The notes beneath the pieces were generated by a model. It was not told the DNA's origin. It worked only from the letters and a program-made list of their open reading frames with translations, and ran no database searches. Positions 8,612-17,606 of a stretch of DNA of 64,000 nt are shown here, in pieces. The number at the start of each line of letters is the position of its first letter. Position 1 is the stretch's first letter. The stretch comes from Corynebacterium sp. 13CS0277 (lineage in GTDB: Bacteria > Actinomycetota > Actinomycetes > Mycobacteriales > Mycobacteriaceae), in assembly GCF_002994655.1 (NCBI RefSeq), contig NZ_PPDL01000005.1, positions 62,001 to 126,000 of the forward strand, given 5' to 3'. Made by a program: the position numbers and the translations under genes.

Positions 8612-9067
8612 GTGAAGCGTTTCCCCAAGGCTCAGGTGCTGTGCGCCGGCCTCGTTGCTTGTTCCCTTTCCTTCGGCACCGTCGCCCCTGCGGGCGCGGC
8701 CACGCCGCCGGCCAACCAGGGCTCCTCCCTGGACAAGCTCAGCGACATGAGCTCCGAGAAGAAGGGCCAGAAGGGGGCCGAGGGGTCCTCGCCGGAGAAG
8801 ATGTTCTCCGGCCTGAGCTCCGACAAGGACAAAGCCGGTAAGGGCAAGAAGAAGCCCGCGAAGAACACCACGAAGAAGGACCCCGCCGACTTCGAGCAGC
8901 TGTCCGGCACCGTGGGCCTCAACAGCCTGCAGGAGTGGTACAACGGCTCCAACGAGGTCGGCAAGACCATCCTCAAGGTGCTCGGCGTCATCGCCGCCCT
9001 GGAGATCCTCGGCATGCTGCTCGGCCCGATCCGTTCCTTCCTGTTCAACGCAGTCGGCGTCCGCTAA
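8612..9067 (+). CDS. Secreted Lys-rich protein of unknown function
   Basis: 151 aa, GTG start. Residues 1-29 form a signal peptide (KR, hydrophobic core, then APAGAA before a likely cleavage site). The middle (30-95) is rich in Lys, Ser and Gly with several KK pairs and looks disordered. The C-terminal 40 residues are hydrophobic (KVLGVIAALEILGMLLGP) and could anchor in or insert into a membrane. I do not recognise the family. It sits between cobIJ and the convergent cobK, but nothing in the sequence ties it to cobalamin. The long structured leader suggests it is regulated on its own. Confidence 0.7.
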   Translation: MKRFPKAQVLCAGLVACSLSFGTVAPAGAATPPANQGSSLDKLSDMSSEKKGQKGAEGSSPEKMFSGLSSDKDKAGKGKKKPAKNTTKKDPADFEQLSGTVGLNSLQEWYNGSNEVGKTILKVLGVIAALEILGMLLGPIRSFLFNAVGVR

Positions 9068-9113
9068 CACCACCAGCACCCGGGGCGCACAGGCCCCGCC
9101 CAGGTGCCACATC

Positions 9114-9161
9114 CACCCCAGGGGTGTCCCCCACATGCAATGCAGGGACACCCCTGGGGTG
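9114..9161. terminator. Bidirectional terminator between convergent genes
   Basis: A perfect 17-bp inverted repeat, CACCCCAGGGGTGTCCC (9114-9130) and its complement (9145-9161), with a 14-nt loop, fills the gap between the secreted-protein gene and cobK. The right flank has GTTGTCGTCT rather than a pure T tract. Confidence 0.75.
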
Positions 9162-9185
9162 TTGTCGTCTGTGCAGACAGGTGCC

Positions 9186-9923
9186 TTAGAGCTGCTCCGC
9201 GAGGGCGAAAGCCTCGGCCGCCGTGTGGACGACGTGGATGCGTTTCCCGCCCGGCAGCTGCGGGCGGGCAATCATGAGCACATCGATCCCGAGGGCGCGG
9301 GCCGCATCCAACTTCGGCTGCGTCATCGGCCCACCCGAGTTTTTCGTCACCAGGCAATCGATCTGGTTGCCGATCATCAGCCGCTTTTCGTCCTCGACGC
9401 TAAACGGCCCGCGGGACAGAATCAGCCGGTGCCGCGGCGGCAGCGGCACCTGGGGCGGGTCGACGCAGCGAATGACGTAGAGGTTGTGGGGGTCCTTGTG
9501 GAACGGGGCGAGCTGCTGCCGGCCGATGGTTAAGAAAATGTGGTGGTAGTCCCGGGCGGCGATCTGCGCGGCGCTCGCCATGTCCGGCACACTGCGCCAC
9601 TTGTCCCCCGCCTGCGGCTCCCACGGCGGGCGGTGCAACGCCACGAGCGGCACGCCGACCGCGCGGGCCGCCTCCGCGGCGGAGATACTGATCCTTTCGG
9701 CAAACGGGTGCGTGGCGTCGATGACGACCTCAATGGCCTCGTCGATGAGGAAACGCGCCAGCCCCGCCGGCCCGCCGAAACCACCGATACGGACCTCACC
9801 TACGGGCAGTGCTGGGTTTTTCACCCTCCCCGCCAGCGAGGACGTCACCCGCCAACCCGCCCCCACGAGCAGGGCCGCGACCTCGCGGGCTTCCTTCGTC
9901 CCGCCGAGAATTAGTGCGCGCAC
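9186..9923 (-). CDS. cobK: Precorrin-6A reductase CobK
   Basis: 245-aa NADPH-dependent enzyme that reduces precorrin-6A to precorrin-6B. The N-terminal GGTKEAREVA motif, DATHPFAERIS and the C-terminal VTKNSGGPMTQPKLDAA are characteristic of the CobK/CbiJ family. It starts with GTG at 9923 inside the end of cobM (13-nt overlap), so it is translationally coupled to cobM and is the last gene of the leftward cobM-cobK unit. It ends at a perfect bidirectional terminator. Confidence 0.93.
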   Translation of the reverse strand: MRALILGGTKEAREVAALLVGAGWRVTSSLAGRVKNPALPVGEVRIGGFGGPAGLARFLIDEAIEVVIDATHPFAERISISAAEAARAVGVPLVALHRPPWEPQAGDKWRSVPDMASAAQIAARDYHHIFLTIGRQQLAPFHKDPHNLYVIRCVDPPQVPLPPRHRLILSRGPFSVEDEKRLMIGNQIDCLVTKNSGGPMTQPKLDAARALGIDVLMIARPQLPGGKRIHVVHTAAEAFALAEQL

Positions 9924-10687
9924 GGAATCGTCCTCCCGTGCTCGTCGCGGGGCCGATCGTCGGAGTAGAGGAAACTATCCGGGAACCCCTCGGCACCCAA
10001 CGCGGGACCGACGATGATGATGGCGGTGCGCACCACCCCGGCAGCCACGGTTTTCTCCGCCAGGTCCGCCAGCGTGCCCCGCAGGATCACTTCCTCCGGG
10101 CGGGAGGCGTACGCCACGACCGCCGCCGGGCAGCTCGCCCCATAGCTAGCCGCCAGCTCCTTTGTCACGCGGTGAATATCGTGGGCCGCCAAGTGGATGC
10201 ACAGCGTTGCCGTCCCGGAGGCCGACAGTGTCGCCAGATCCTCCTTCGGCGGCATGGCCGACGCGCGCCCATCGACGCGGGTGAGGATCACCGACTGGGC
10301 GACCGTCGGCACCGTCAGCTCGTGGCCCAACACCGCGGCCGCCGCCGCGAAGGAGGGCACCCCGGGGACGATCTCGTAGGCCACGCCCGCGGCGGTGAGC
10401 CGCCGGGCTTGCTCCGCGAGCGCGGAGTACACCGACGGGTCGCCGGACTGCAGGCGCGCCACATCCTGGCCCGCGGCATCCGCGGCGACCATGATGCGCA
10501 CAATCTCATCGAGCGGCATCCGCGCCGTGTTCACCACCTGCGCGCCCTCAGGGCACAGTGCGAGGACCTCCTCGCTGACAATGCTGCCGGCGTACAGGCA
10601 CACCGGGGCCTGGGCCAGGATCCGGGTGGCGCGCACCGTCATCAGGTCGGCGGCGCCGGGCCCGGCACCAATGAAAAACACCGTCAT
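9911..10687 (-). CDS. cobM: Precorrin-4 C11-methyltransferase CobM
   Basis: 258-aa SAM-dependent tetrapyrrole methylase that methylates C11 of precorrin-4 to give precorrin-5. It has the FIGAGPGAADLMTVRA SAM-binding N-terminus, the YAGSIVSEEVL segment, RLQSGDPSVY and VPGVPSFAAAAA, all typical of CobM. ATG 10687 follows a strong GGAGGAG site; a longer open frame upstream is not supported. It is followed by and overlaps cobK. The next upstream gene, cobL, ends 202 nt away, so cobM may have its own promoter (TATACA at 10720-10725). Confidence 0.94.
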   Translation of the reverse strand: MTVFFIGAGPGAADLMTVRATRILAQAPVCLYAGSIVSEEVLALCPEGAQVVNTARMPLDEIVRIMVAADAAGQDVARLQSGDPSVYSALAEQARRLTAAGVAYEIVPGVPSFAAAAAVLGHELTVPTVAQSVILTRVDGRASAMPPKEDLATLSASGTATLCIHLAAHDIHRVTKELAASYGASCPAAVVAYASRPEEVILRGTLADLAEKTVAAGVVRTAIIIVGPALGAEGFPDSFLYSDDRPRDEHGRTIPCAH

Positions 10688-10719
10688 GGGGGTTCTCCTC
10701 CACTTCACAGGACTTTGCT

Positions 10720-10725
10720 TGTATA
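10720..10725 (-). promoter_or_regulatory. Candidate -10 (TATACA) for cobM-cobK
   Basis: TATACA on the minus strand lies 32 nt before the cobM start in a 202-nt gap that is otherwise GC-rich. No clear -35 is seen, so this is tentative. Confidence 0.35.
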
Positions 10726-10889
10726 CCCGCACCCACCCCGAGCTGCACGTGGGGGACACTCGGCGGGGTCGTCTCTGACGCCTGTGCGCCGGGAACACAC
10801 AACGACACACAGCGCAGCACGTGCACTGCGCCACCACGTACTCCCCTGTGTCGGGCGCGGGTGCCCGGGGGTGGGGTGATGGGGGCGGG

Positions 10890-12164
10890 CTAGTCGGCGG
10901 GCTTTCGCACCCGCCACTGGGTGACCGGGAGCGCGGGCCGCAGGGTACTAAACGAGCCTACGGCGTGCTCCCGGGCAATCTCTATGCGCCGCAACTCGCC
11001 ACCATACGCCCACCGCAGGGTCCGCAGGTGCTGCTCCGATTCCAGGGTGACCGCGTTGGCAACGAGCAGCCCCCCAGGCTCGAGGTACTCCCACGCGCCG
11101 TCGAACACGCCCTCGGCGGTCAGCCCCCCACCGATGAACACGGCGGTGGGGCGCCCGCCGCGGGTGGCCTCCTCAGCGAAGGCCTCAGGTGCGGCGCCCG
11201 CGACGTGAAGCCGCGGGGTACCCAGCCGGGCGGCATTGTGCCGGATCCTCCCCGCCCGGGTGGGGTCCTGCTCAAAGCAGGTGGCGGTCGCCTGCGGTAC
11301 GGCCCGCAGCGTCTCAATCGCAATGGACCCGGAGCCGCCACCGATGTCCCACAGGCGGGTGCCCGGGTGCGCGGCGAGAGCGCACACCGTCCAGGCGCGA
11401 ATATCCTGCTTCGTCAGCTGCCCATCGTGGTCGTAGGCCGCATCCTCCAGCCCCGGCAGCACACTCCGGTACGCGCCGCGGGGCGCGACCGCGATGACCG
11501 CCAGTGGGCTGGTCGCCTCCGGGGGGTGGGCGGCGGTGCCCCGCACAATGGTTTCCGCGGGCGAGCCCAAGTCCGACAGGATCCACACGCTGCTGTCACC
11601 AAAGCCCATGCCCTCGAGGAGGCTGAACACTTCGGCCGGGGTGTGGGCATCCCGCCCCAGCACGACGAAAGGCTGCCCCTGCTCGATGGCGGGGATGAGC
11701 GATGCCACCGGCTGCGTGACGAGGGAAAACACGGCGGTGGTGTTGAGCGCCCAGCCGAGCCGGGCGCACGCCAGCGACGCCGAGGAGGCCGTCGGCCACA
11801 CCCGCACGCAGCGCTGGCCAAACTCGCGCACCAGGGTCGTCCCAATGCCATGGAACATCGGATCCCCGGAGCCCAACACCACCACCGTCAGTCCCCGCAG
11901 TGCCTCGATCGCCTCGTGCAGATGCGGCAGCAGCGGCCGGGGGTACGGCACCCGCCGGGCGGTGATCTCCTCCGGGATGAGCTGGAGCTGGCGGGTCGAG
12001 CCCATGATGACGTCCGCGTCGCGGATGAGCGCCTGGGCGCTGGAGCCGAGCTCGGAAAAACCACCCGCGGGCAGGCCGATGACGTCAAGAAGCAACTCGC
12101 CCGCACTGTGGCGGGCGGTCGTGGGGGCCGGGGACGATTCCGGTGTCGGGGCTGCTGGTGCCAT
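10890..12164 (-). CDS. cobL: Precorrin-6Y C5,15-methyltransferase (decarboxylating) CobL
   Basis: 424-aa two-domain enzyme. The N-terminal CbiE-like methylase domain (about 25-225) has VIGLPAGGFSELG and VVLGSGDPMFHGIG. The C-terminal CbiT-like domain (about 235-424) has TKQDIRAWTVCAL and the SAM-binding DIGGGSGSIAIE. It methylates C5 and C15 of precorrin-6B and decarboxylates the acetate side chain to give precorrin-8X, the CobH substrate. ATG 12164 is preceded at 8 nt by TATACT, so it is probably leaderless; a TTG two codons upstream is less likely. It lies 94 nt from the SDR gene upstream. Confidence 0.94.
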   Translation of the reverse strand: MAPAAPTPESSPAPTTARHSAGELLLDVIGLPAGGFSELGSSAQALIRDADVIMGSTRQLQLIPEEITARRVPYPRPLLPHLHEAIEALRGLTVVVLGSGDPMFHGIGTTLVREFGQRCVRVWPTASSASLACARLGWALNTTAVFSLVTQPVASLIPAIEQGQPFVVLGRDAHTPAEVFSLLEGMGFGDSSVWILSDLGSPAETIVRGTAAHPPEATSPLAVIAVAPRGAYRSVLPGLEDAAYDHDGQLTKQDIRAWTVCALAAHPGTRLWDIGGGSGSIAIETLRAVPQATATCFEQDPTRAGRIRHNAARLGTPRLHVAGAAPEAFAEEATRGGRPTAVFIGGGLTAEGVFDGAWEYLEPGGLLVANAVTLESEQHLRTLRWAYGGELRRIEIAREHAVGSFSTLRPALPVTQWRVRKPAD

Positions 12165-12172
12165 AGGCAAAA

Positions 12173-12178
12173 AGTATA
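12173..12178 (-). promoter_or_regulatory. -10 box TATACT for leaderless cobL
   Basis: TATACT on the minus strand is 8 nt from ATG 12164 with no Shine-Dalgarno sequence, which fits a leaderless transcript starting at the A of the start codon. Confidence 0.6.
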
Positions 12179-12258
12179 GTCCCCCGCGCCCCCCGCCCCG
12201 CGTGCCCGGCAGACCCCAGCAGCGGGCGTGGACAGGGACTGCGGGCGCGGACCTCCAC

Positions 12259-13086
12259 CTAGCGGGGCGTGTGCCGCCACAGGGGCCGCGGGACGCACGC
12301 CATGACGGCCGCGAGCAGCCGCAGGCGGCCCGGGATCCACACGGTGGCGCTGCGGCCGCGGGCCATGTGGGGTGCGAGTGCGGCGGCGACCTGCTCCGGG
12401 GTGGAGCTCAGCGGGGCGGGAGTCATCCCTTCCGTCATGGAACCGATGACGAACCCGGGGCGCGCGACCACCACCGAGACTTTCGTGCCGTGCAGCCGGT
12501 CGGCCAGCCCCTGGGCGAAAGCATCGAGGCCCGCTTTCGTGGAGCCATAAATGTAGTTGGCCCGCCGGGCCCGGAAGCCTGCGATGGAGGAAAACGCCAC
12601 GAGCACCACCGGGGTGGATTGGACAAGCGCCCGGCGCGCCGCGCTGAGCAGGCAGGTGACCTGGGCGGTGAAATCCACGTTGAGGATCTGCCGCGCGTGC
12701 GCCGGGTCGGCCTCGGCGGCCGCGTGGTCGCCGAGGATGCCGAAGGCGGGGATGACGCAGGCGACGGGCCCCTGGGCGAAGGCGGCGTCGAGGACGGCGT
12801 CGATGCTGGCGGGGTCGGTGGCCTCAAAGGCGAGGGTGTGGACGCGCGTTGCCCCTGCCGCGCGGCAGGCCTCGGCGCAGGCTGCCGTGGCCGTGGGCCT
12901 GCGGGCGGCGAGGAAGACTTCCCGCCCTGGGCACAGGCGGGTGATGAGTGCGGAGCCGATGTCACTGGTGGCGCCGAGGAGCACCACGCTACCCGGCCCG
13001 GGTAGCGCCCCCGCCACGGTCGTGGAGTGCGCGCGGGATACACGCCGCCGGAGGACGGACACAGGCCTCGCCAAGGAGAGCTTCAC
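12259..13086 (-). CDS. Short-chain dehydrogenase/reductase (DprE2-like)
   Basis: 275-aa NAD(P)-dependent oxidoreductase of the classical SDR family. The cofactor motif is GATSDIGSA (about 38-46), the active-site Ser lies in VAFSSIAG and the catalytic Tyr-Lys in YIYGSTKAG (YxxxK). The GATSDIG form is typical of DprE2-type reductases that make decaprenylphosphoryl arabinose, but no dprE1 is nearby, so the substrate is open. A GTG start at 13086 follows AGGGGGG and lies 14 nt after the upstream peptidase gene, indicating an operon. A basic N-terminal extension of about 30 residues precedes the Rossmann fold. Confidence 0.8.
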   Translation of the reverse strand: MKLSLARPVSVLRRRVSRAHSTTVAGALPGPGSVVLLGATSDIGSALITRLCPGREVFLAARRPTATAACAEACRAAGATRVHTLAFEATDPASIDAVLDAAFAQGPVACVIPAFGILGDHAAAEADPAHARQILNVDFTAQVTCLLSAARRALVQSTPVVLVAFSSIAGFRARRANYIYGSTKAGLDAFAQGLADRLHGTKVSVVVARPGFVIGSMTEGMTPAPLSSTPEQVAAALAPHMARGRSATVWIPGRLRLLAAVMACVPRPLWRHTPR

Positions 13087-13100
13087 TCTGGTCGCCCCCC

Positions 13101-14276
13101 TTAGTCGGCTGCGGTCGGGTTGCTGGCGGGCGCCTCGGCACGGCCGTCGAGCGTGCGGGGCCGGGAGTTCAGGCGGCGGACACCCGTGTCGGTGACGACG
13201 ACAATGTCCTCAATGCGGGCACCACCGAGACCGTCCAGATAAATCCCCGGCTCCACGGAAAACACCATCCCCGGGGCCAACAGCTGCTCATTATCGCCCG
13301 CAATGGAGGGCTCCTCGTGGGTGGACAACCCAATGCCGTGGCCGGTGCGGTGGAAGAACTCCGCCCCGAAGCCCGCGGCAGTAATGAGGTCGCGGGCCGC
13401 AGCATCCACGCGCGCCACCGGCACCCCGGGCCGCACCGCGTCGAGTGCCGCCTGCTGTGCCGCGCGCAGCACCTCATACGCCTCGGCCAGGCGCGGGTGA
13501 GTCGCGCCGCCAGGGACCACGTAGGTGCGGGTGCAGTCCGAACAGTAGCCGCTCGGCATGGTGCCGCCGATGTCGACGACCACCATGTCGCCCGGGGCCA
13601 GCACCCGGTCCGAATAGTCGTGGTGGGGGCGCGCCCCATTTTCACCGGAGCCGACAATGATGAAGTCGACGCGGGCATGCTCAGCGAGGATGAGCTCCCG
13701 CAGCTGGGCCGCCACCTCGGCCTCCGTGCGGCCGGGCTGCAGCAGCGCCGGGACGGCGGCGTGCACCCGGTCAATGGCCGCACCGGCGTCCGCGAGGGCG
13801 GCCACCTCGGCCGGGTCCTTGATCTGCAGCAGCGGCGCGAGCGCCTCCTCCGCCAGCAGCATCTCCGCGCCGACAAGGGCCTGCAGCCGCAGCACGTGGT
13901 TGGCGGTGAGGTCCTGCCCCACCACCACCGGGCCCGCCCCGCCACCGAGGACGTCGGCGACGATGGCGTACGGGCTCGACCCATCCGCCCAGGAGCGCTG
14001 CTCCACCCCGAGCGCCGCATCCACCTGCGGGGTATCCACCGCCGGGGTGAGCAGCACCGGGCGCTCCCCGCCGAGCACCAGGCAGCTCAAACGCTCGTGG
14101 GAATCAATCGTCATGCCCGTGAAGTACTGCAGCAGCATGCCCGAGGGCACCACCACACCCCGGGCGCCCAGCTCGCGGGCCAGTGCGGTGGCACGTCCCA
14201 TCCGCTCGACACACATCTCCGCCGGGATTCCGGCATCCGGGGCTGGACTAGGTGCAGGCGACAAAGATTCACTCAT
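13101..14276 (-). CDS. M24-family metallopeptidase (Xaa-Pro aminopeptidase/dipeptidase-like)
   Basis: 391-aa pita-bread-fold peptidase expected to release residues next to proline. Metal ligands can be placed: Asp in VVVDIGG, Asp in CSDCTRTY, His in RTGHGIGL, Glu in HEEPSI and Glu in GARIEDIV. The N-terminal creatinase-like domain covers about 1-150. The Ala/Pro/Ser-rich N-terminus has no signal peptide, so it should be cytoplasmic. ATG 14276 has TAGGGT 8 nt upstream and is likely leaderless. It is the first gene of the pepQ-like/SDR pair. Confidence 0.88.
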   Translation of the reverse strand: MSESLSPAPSPAPDAGIPAEMCVERMGRATALARELGARGVVVPSGMLLQYFTGMTIDSHERLSCLVLGGERPVLLTPAVDTPQVDAALGVEQRSWADGSSPYAIVADVLGGGAGPVVVGQDLTANHVLRLQALVGAEMLLAEEALAPLLQIKDPAEVAALADAGAAIDRVHAAVPALLQPGRTEAEVAAQLRELILAEHARVDFIIVGSGENGARPHHDYSDRVLAPGDMVVVDIGGTMPSGYCSDCTRTYVVPGGATHPRLAEAYEVLRAAQQAALDAVRPGVPVARVDAAARDLITAAGFGAEFFHRTGHGIGLSTHEEPSIAGDNEQLLAPGMVFSVEPGIYLDGLGGARIEDIVVVTDTGVRRLNSRPRTLDGRAEAPASNPTAAD

Positions 14277-14284
14277 AGCGCCCC

Positions 14285-14290
14285 ACCCTA
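14285..14290 (-). promoter_or_regulatory. -10 box TAGGGT for the leaderless M24 peptidase gene
   Basis: TAGGGT on the minus strand is 8 nt from ATG 14276 and no ribosome binding site is present. Confidence 0.55.
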
Positions 14291-14352
14291 CCGCGCACAC
14301 CACACCCCCGGCGCACCCCAGCGCCGAGGGGCACCCACAGGGGGTGGGTTGC

Positions 14353-17300
14353 TTAGGTGCCGAGGGCAACCACGCCGCGGCGGATCGCCTCCCGCGCCTG
14401 GCGGGCGGCCCGGACGACATGATCCGAATAGCCTGTGTCGGCTACCTGGTCGAGAGCATCCACCACCTGCCGGCACTGCCGCACAAAATCACCCGGAGTC
14501 AACTGCGCACCCTGCTGATTCGCGGCCGCCAAGCAATAACCCAGGGGCGCGCCGGCCGTCCACTGATGGATCGCCAACGCGAAGCCCGCATCGGGCCGGC
14601 CGGTCGGTGCCAGCCCCCGGTGGTTTTCCTCCCACACGAGCTCCTCCCACACCGACAGGGTGCGCCGGAACGCCTCCGCCAGCGCCTCCGTCGCGGCCTG
14701 CGCCTCCAGGGAGGTATGTCCGCCCTCCTTGCGCGCCTCGTAGGTGCACTGCGATACCGCCGCCGCAAGCTCCGCAGGATCCAAATCGTCGAAAATCCCG
14801 CGCCGCAACAGCTCGGCGATGAGCAAATCGTGGGAGTTGTGGATCCGCGCCAAACGCATCCCCTCCTCCGTCGGCACCAACTCCGCCAGATTCGCATCCT
14901 CCGGGGCAGCCGCGTCGACGAACTCCCCGCGCGCGCCAGCACCCACCGCTGTGGGGCTCCCGGCGGGCGCCAGGTAACCCAGGTGGCGCAGCAGGTCGAT
15001 GATCTTGTCGAAGGTACGGCCCAGGGAATTCTGGGAGGAATCCATCTGCTCCTGCACGTCACGGAGTTTGCGCTGCAAGGCACCGAGGTTCTGGGCGCGC
15101 CGGGCGATGCGATCGACGGGCGGCCAGTGGTGCGCCGGGTGGGCGCGCAACTGCTCTTTGAGCGCCGTCGCCTTCTTCGAGGGGCGGACCCGCACGGTGT
15201 TCTTCAAACGCTTGGGCCGCTCGATGCGCTGCTGGTGGATTTCCTTGCGCAGCGCCTGGGCGACCGCCCCGGCGGAGAATCGGCTGCCGCGGCCGCGGCC
15301 CTTCGAGGGCACGTACATGGTGCCCAGGGTGATGGGCGGCAGGGCGAGCTCGTCGGCGTGGACGCGGCCCATCCACCCCTGCTCCGTCACGATCGTCACG
15401 GCGGGCTGCCCGCCGAAGGATTGCTCCACCACGCAGGCCAGAATCGGGGACTTCTTCCCCGGCAGCGCCACAATGTCGCCGAGGCGCGCCCGGCGCAGCA
15501 CCGCATCGATTTCTTTACGCCGCTCGGCGACGGCCCCCCGCTTGTCGTCTTTCTCCCGGGCAGACAGCTCCGCACGCAGCTCCACGTACTCGAGGATGGA
15601 GGCTACCGCGGTGTCCTCGTCCCTCGCCCAGCTGAGGTCGTAGCCGCGCAGCTCCTCGTCGAGGACAGCCCGCTCGGCGGCGATTTTCCGCGCGAGTGCG
15701 TCCTCGCGGCGGGCGTCGGCCACCACATCCCGGTCGAGCTGGAACTGGGCGAAGGAGCGCTCGATGACACTGCGGCCCTGCGCGTACCCCATGGTGGCCA
15801 GCAGGTTGATGGTCATGTTGTAGCCCGGCACGAACGTGGACACCAGCGGGTACATGCGAGTACTCGCCAGTGCGGCCACGGTATCCGGCTCCACCCCGGG
15901 CTCCCAGGCGACGACCGCGTTGCCGATTGTGTCGATGCCGCGTCGCCCGGCCCGCCCCGTCAACTGTGTGTACTGGCCGGGGGTGAGATCGGCGAAGCCA
16001 TCGCCGTTGAACTTCACCAACCGTTCGATGAACACGGTGCGGGCCGGCATGTTAATACCCAACGCCAGCGTTTCCGTCGCGAAGACCGCCTTGAGCAGCC
16101 CCTTGACGAAGAGCTCTTCGACGATGTGACGGAAGGCGGGCAGCATGCCCGCGTGGTGGGCGGCGAAACCCCGCATGAGCGTCGACCGCCACTGCCGGAA
16201 CCCGAGGATCTTCAGATCTTCCTCCGGGATGGTGGCCACCCCGGCGTCAACAATCCGGGCAATCTCCTCGGCTTCTGCGCCGGTGGTCAGCGTGAGCCGG
16301 GAGCGGGCGCACTGAGACACCGCCTTATCGCAGCCGGCGCGGGAGAAAATGAAGTCGATGACGGGCAGCATCTTCTCCTGCTGCAGCATCTCCAGCATGT
16401 CGGGGCGGCTCAGCGCGCCCGCACCCCGGCCCCGCGGGCCGGCTGCCCGGGGAGAATTCTCGAGCGTGCGTTCCGCGCGCGCGACCGCCGAGACCAACGC
16501 CGGATCCAGGCTGCGGGCCTGATCTTGCGGGGTGTCGCCAGCCGAGGCCTGCGCCGCAGCAGCGGCAGTGTGCTGTGCGCGCGCCTGCTGGGCCATCTCG
16601 TCAATGCTCAAAGGTGCCGTCAGTGGGCGCCCACCCTCCCCCGCCCGACGCAACGGCTCCTCAGCGGTGCGCTGCGCAAACAGGGGGTAGAGGCGGCGGC
16701 CGACGACCATCCACTGCTCCAAGGGGATGGGGCGATGATCGGTGACCACCACCTCCGTGTGGCCCCGCACCGTCGACAGCCACTGGCCGAACTCCTCCGA
16801 GTTACTCACCGTCGCCGACAAACCGATGACGGCCACATCGTCGGCAACGTTGAGGATCACTTCCTCCCACACCGCACCCCGATCCTTGTCGGCGAGGAAG
16901 TGAATCTCGTCCATGACGACATAGCGCAGGCGCCCCAGCGCGGGGCTCCCGGCGTAAATCATGTTGCGCAGCACCTCAGTGGTCATCACGACGACGTCCG
17001 CGTCGCCATTGACGGACACATCGCCGGTGAGCAAACCCACCCGGTCCTCACCGTAGGTGGCGCACAGGTCGTGGTACTTCTGGTTCGACAGCGCCTTAAT
17101 CGGGGTGGTGTAGAAACACTTCGTGCCCTCCTCCACCGCACGGTGGACAGCAAACTCCCCCACCACGGTCTTGCCGGCGCCCGTCGGCGCGCACACGAGC
17201 ACCCCCAACCCTTGGGCGACGAGCCCGCAGGCACGCTCCTGGAAGCCGTCGAGTCGGTACGGCAACGTCGCCGCGAACGCGTCCACGACGCTCTGCGCCG

Positions 17301-17382
17301 CCGCAGGAACAGCATCCGCCGGTGGGGCGGCGAGCGGGGCGGCGGTGTCGGGGTCACGCGGGTGCGAGTGCTGCTCAGTCAT
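14353..17382 (-). CDS. helY: Ski2/Mtr4-like DExH RNA helicase HelY
   Basis: 1009-aa superfamily 2 helicase, cytoplasmic, related to archaeal-eukaryotic Ski2/Mtr4 and to mycobacterial HelY. Motifs in order are Walker A APTGAGKT (about 65-72), TTPIKALSNQK, DEIH in VVMDEIHFL, SAT in GLSATV, and QLTGRAGRRGID for motif VI. A low-complexity Ala/Arg insertion lies between the two RecA domains, making it about 100 residues longer than mycobacterial HelY as I recall it. The C-terminal part contains a DSHCT-type segment. ATG 17382 has TAGGTT 7 nt upstream. A role in RNA metabolism is inferred from the family only. Confidence 0.9.
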   Translation of the reverse strand: MTEQHSHPRDPDTAAPLAAPPADAVPAAAQSVVDAFAATLPYRLDGFQERACGLVAQGLGVLVCAPTGAGKTVVGEFAVHRAVEEGTKCFYTTPIKALSNQKYHDLCATYGEDRVGLLTGDVSVNGDADVVVMTTEVLRNMIYAGSPALGRLRYVVMDEIHFLADKDRGAVWEEVILNVADDVAVIGLSATVSNSEEFGQWLSTVRGHTEVVVTDHRPIPLEQWMVVGRRLYPLFAQRTAEEPLRRAGEGGRPLTAPLSIDEMAQQARAQHTAAAAAQASAGDTPQDQARSLDPALVSAVARAERTLENSPRAAGPRGRGAGALSRPDMLEMLQQEKMLPVIDFIFSRAGCDKAVSQCARSRLTLTTGAEAEEIARIVDAGVATIPEEDLKILGFRQWRSTLMRGFAAHHAGMLPAFRHIVEELFVKGLLKAVFATETLALGINMPARTVFIERLVKFNGDGFADLTPGQYTQLTGRAGRRGIDTIGNAVVAWEPGVEPDTVAALASTRMYPLVSTFVPGYNMTINLLATMGYAQGRSVIERSFAQFQLDRDVVADARREDALARKIAAERAVLDEELRGYDLSWARDEDTAVASILEYVELRAELSAREKDDKRGAVAERRKEIDAVLRRARLGDIVALPGKKSPILACVVEQSFGGQPAVTIVTEQGWMGRVHADELALPPITLGTMYVPSKGRGRGSRFSAGAVAQALRKEIHQQRIERPKRLKNTVRVRPSKKATALKEQLRAHPAHHWPPVDRIARRAQNLGALQRKLRDVQEQMDSSQNSLGRTFDKIIDLLRHLGYLAPAGSPTAVGAGARGEFVDAAAPEDANLAELVPTEEGMRLARIHNSHDLLIAELLRRGIFDDLDPAELAAAVSQCTYEARKEGGHTSLEAQAATEALAEAFRRTLSVWEELVWEENHRGLAPTGRPDAGFALAIHQWTAGAPLGYCLAAANQQGAQLTPGDFVRQCRQVVDALDQVADTGYSDHVVRAARQAREAIRRGVVALGT

Positions 17383-17389
17383 GGTGTCC

Positions 17390-17395
17390 AACCTA
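17390..17395 (-). promoter_or_regulatory. -10 box TAGGTT for leaderless helY
   Basis: TAGGTT on the minus strand is 7 nt from ATG 17382. Confidence 0.5.
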
Positions 17396-17464
17396 CAGGG
17401 TGGGCCAGGATCGCAGCACCACAGCAACCACCGGCGACCCACACGCCCGCACCATGGAGACACC

Positions 17465-17506
17465 TGCGCCCCCGCACAGCAGAACAGCACGCTGCGCGGG
17501 GGCGCA
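17465..17506 (-). terminator. Hairpin between tatC and helY
   Basis: A perfect 11-bp inverted repeat TGCGCCCCCGC/GCGGGGGCGCA (17465-17475/17496-17506) with a further small CAGC/GCTG stem inside lies 100 nt after the tatC stop. There is no T tract, so it may be an RNA-stability hairpin instead of a terminator. Confidence 0.45.
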
Positions 17507-17606
17507 CACACATCACCTGTGCAGTTCGGCGGGCACTACCTACGGGCCGCGGCGGGCACCGCGTGGCCCCGACGTCACTGGATCAGATCGGCGCGGGAAC
17601 GTTCGC

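Noticed and set aside
5518..8628. 1036-codon open frame opposite cobH and cobIJ
   Set aside because: It is the shadow of two B12 genes with intact family motifs.
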